Origin: JANLSE01 sp038214135
Lineage (GTDB): Bacteria > Chloroflexota > Chloroflexia > Chloroflexales > Roseiflexaceae
Length of the DNA stretch: 13,851 bases
Direction: 5' to 3'
Assembly: GCA_038214135.1 (NCBI GenBank)
Contig: JBBQSD010000152.1
Span: forward strand, 1-13,851
The first letter of the stretch is position 1. The number at the start of each line of letters is the position of its first letter. Shown here in pieces: positions 12,345-13,851 of the stretch. The notes beneath the pieces are model-generated. The model was not told the origin of the DNA, ran no database searches, and was given only the letters and a program-made list of their open reading frames with translations. The translations under genes and the position numbers were made by a program.

Positions 12345-13640
12345 ATGGCAAAGATTACCTTTATTGGCGCTGGTAGTACGGTGTTTGCCAAAAATCTGAT
12401 GGGCGATATCCTTGGCTTCCCAGAGCTGGCGAACTCAACGATTACATTGTTTGATATTGATCAGGAGCGCCTACGAACATCCGAAATCGTTGCGCGCAAA
12501 GTATCGGCTACACTTGGTGTAACGCCAACAATCGAGGCGACAACTGATCGACGTAAAGCCCTTGATGGTGCCGATTATGCCATTTCAATGATCCAGGTTG
12601 GCGGCTATAAGCCCAGCACTGTTGTCGATTTTGAAATCCCCAAGAAATATGGCCTGCGCCAGACAATCGCGGATACGCTCGGCGTGGGTGGGATTATGCG
12701 TGGGCTACGAACGATTCCAGTGCTGTTGAGCATGTGCCGCGATATGGAAGATGTCTGCCCTGATGTCACATTTTTGCAGTATGTCAACCCGATGGCGATG
12801 AACTGCTGGGCAATTAGCCGGGCCACCAAGATCAAGACGGTTGGCCTGTGCCATAGCGTCCAGGGCACTTCTGAGCAATTGGCCCATGATATTGGTGTAC
12901 CAATCGATGAGATCAATTATATCTGTGCTGGTATTAATCATATGGCCTTCTATCTGCGCTTTGAGCGTAATGGCGTTGATCTGTATCCGCTCATTCGCCA
13001 GGTGCTGGAAGATGGCCGTGTGCCGGATTGGAACCGCGTGCGCTATGAAGTATTCAAGCGGGTTGGCCATTTCGTCACCGAATCAAGCGAGCATTTTAGT
13101 GAATATGTGCCATGGTTCATCAAGCGCGACCGCTCTGATCTGATCGAGGAGTTCAACATCCCACTCGATGAATATATTACGCGCTGCGAAAACCAGATTG
13201 CTGGTTGGCATCGGATGCGTGCTGATCTGGAGAGCGACAAACCAATTGAGGTGCGCCGCAGCCATGAATATGGCTCATTGATCATTCATAGCATGGAAAC
13301 CAGCCAGCCACGGGTGATCTATGGCAATGTTCCGAACCATGGCCTGATCGAGAATCTGCCACAGGGTTGCTGTGTTGAAGTACCGGTGCTTGTTGATAAA
13401 AGTGGCCTGCAACCGACCAAGATCGGCACGCTACCGCCACAGTTGGCAGCAATGATGCAGACCAATGTGAATGTCCAATCGCTGGTGGTTGAAGCGGCGC
13501 TAACTGGCAAACGCGAGCATATCTATCATGCGGCAATGCTTGATCCACACACCGCAGCAGAGTTGAGCTTGGATCAGATTTGGGCCTTGGTTGATGATCT
13601 GATCGCCGCCCATGGCGATTGGTTGCCAGCCTATCGGTAA
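12345..13640 (+). CDS. melA: Family GH4 glycosidase, probable alpha-galactosidase
   Basis: A 431-residue cytoplasmic enzyme of glycoside hydrolase family 4, whose members use NAD+ and a divalent metal (usually Mn2+) in a redox-elimination mechanism. The Rossmann NAD motif FIGAGSTVFAKNL opens the protein. NPM (148-150), CHSVQGT with C169-H170, and GINHMAF with H199 match the substrate and metal-binding signatures; the CHS form is typical of alpha-galactosidases like MelA, while alpha-glucosidases and alpha-glucuronidases differ here. Length is close to E. coli MelA (about 450). The frame opens at 12261, but AAGGGAG lies 8 nt before ATG 12345 and the promoter is inside the extension. Downstream of an alpha-sugar importer, it would cleave imported melibiose- or raffinose-type sugars. 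Another alpha-glycoside substrate is possible. Confidence 0.88.
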   Translation: MAKITFIGAGSTVFAKNLMGDILGFPELANSTITLFDIDQERLRTSEIVARKVSATLGVTPTIEATTDRRKALDGADYAISMIQVGGYKPSTVVDFEIPKKYGLRQTIADTLGVGGIMRGLRTIPVLLSMCRDMEDVCPDVTFLQYVNPMAMNCWAISRATKIKTVGLCHSVQGTSEQLAHDIGVPIDEINYICAGINHMAFYLRFERNGVDLYPLIRQVLEDGRVPDWNRVRYEVFKRVGHFVTESSEHFSEYVPWFIKRDRSDLIEEFNIPLDEYITRCENQIAGWHRMRADLESDKPIEVRRSHEYGSLIIHSMETSQPRVIYGNVPNHGLIENLPQGCCVEVPVLVDKSGLQPTKIGTLPPQLAAMMQTNVNVQSLVVEAALTGKREHIYHAAMLDPHTAAELSLDQIWALVDDLIAAHGDWLPAYR

Positions 13641-13695
13641 GCTGGTTGGGGCGTGTGCAATAGGCCGATACGGGATGCGTGCGAAATAGGAGTCT

Positions 13696-13720
13696 GTAGG
13701 GGCGGTTCGTGAACCGCCCC
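13696..13720. repeat. GTAGGGGC-type palindrome, fourth copy
   Basis: GTAGGGGCGGTTC runs into a perfect inverted repeat, GGGGCGGTTC (13699-13708) and GAACCGCCCC (13711-13720). It has the same edge and design as the three palindromes at 9439-9569. It lies between the stops of the GH4 gene and the converging minus-strand gene and may end transcription from both. Confidence 0.75.
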
Positions 13721-13727
13721 ATAGGCA

Positions 13728-13851
13728 TTAAGGTAAGAGATGTTCGGCAACCGCCAGCAACAATTGATACGTATTGGGTTTGGCCTTGCGCGTATTCATG
13801 CGGCAGCCCGTGGCCAGGACGCGGGCAATCGTGGTCAAGGTCTCACACACG
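13728..13851 (-). CDS. C-terminal fragment of an unidentified protein
   Basis: A minus-strand frame enters from the right edge and ends with TAA at 13730-13728, giving about 40 visible residues: CETLTTIARVLATGCRMNTR and then KAKPNTYQLLLAVAEHLLP. It is open throughout and convergent with the GH4 gene, with a palindrome in between, as expected for a real gene end. I do not recognise the family; the basic, helical ending could belong to a transposase or a DNA-binding protein, but nothing visible decides this. Confidence 0.4.
   Translation of the reverse strand, partial: VCETLTTIARVLATGCRMNTRKAKPNTYQLLLAVAEHLLP

Overview
This 13.9 kb window looks like chromosomal DNA of a Chloroflexota bacterium (Chloroflexales or Herpetosiphonales type). 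That placement is an inference from three things: a riboflavin-type ABC transporter behind an FMN riboswitch, Ala/Pro/Thr-rich lipoprotein linkers, and intergenic spaces filled with short palindromic and tandem repeats. No phage, integrase, CRISPR array, tRNA or rRNA is visible.

Left part, mostly minus strand (1-5541). A plus-strand fragment that may be a DUF6174-like protein ends at 220 and converges on a minus-strand series. Read in its direction of transcription, that series is: a sigma70-like promoter (5513-5541), an FMN riboswitch (about 5394-5504), an intrinsic terminator (5260-5291), a ThiX/SsuC-type permease (ribX, 4408-5241), a 221-nt spacer with two inverted copies of a palindromic repeat, a lipoprotein solute-binding protein (ribY, 3137-4186), a heptamer repeat tract, a HAD-family nucleotidase-like phosphatase (2390-3040), and a family-39-type membrane glycosyltransferase (261-2393) whose start overlaps the HAD stop as ATGA. 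The riboswitch marks ribXY as a flavin uptake system. No ATPase gene is present.

Divergent control region (5505-5944). The ribX promoter faces away from a second strong promoter (TTGACG, 17 bp, TATAAT at 5589-5617). This one reads right and is followed at 5634-5647 by a near-palindrome fitting LacI-family operators. It should drive a carbohydrate ABC cluster: Tat-exported binding lipoprotein (5945-7399), a very stable intercistronic hairpin, and two MalF/MalG-type permeases (7558-8508 and 8513-9400). Again no ATPase is encoded here.

Right part (9401-13851). After three structure-conserved palindromes come a secreted FG-GAP/VCBS lipoprotein with an ASPIC/UnbV C-terminus (9595-11265) and an unrecognised membrane protein with two HTxEH motifs (11405-12214) whose C-terminus is encoded by an invading repeat. 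A family GH4 glycosidase, probably an alpha-galactosidase (12345-13640), has its own promoter. The window ends in the C-terminal end of an unidentified minus-strand gene. The most economical reading of the right half is uptake and cytoplasmic hydrolysis of alpha-galactosides under LacI-type control. The FG-GAP/HTxEH pair is the least understood element.
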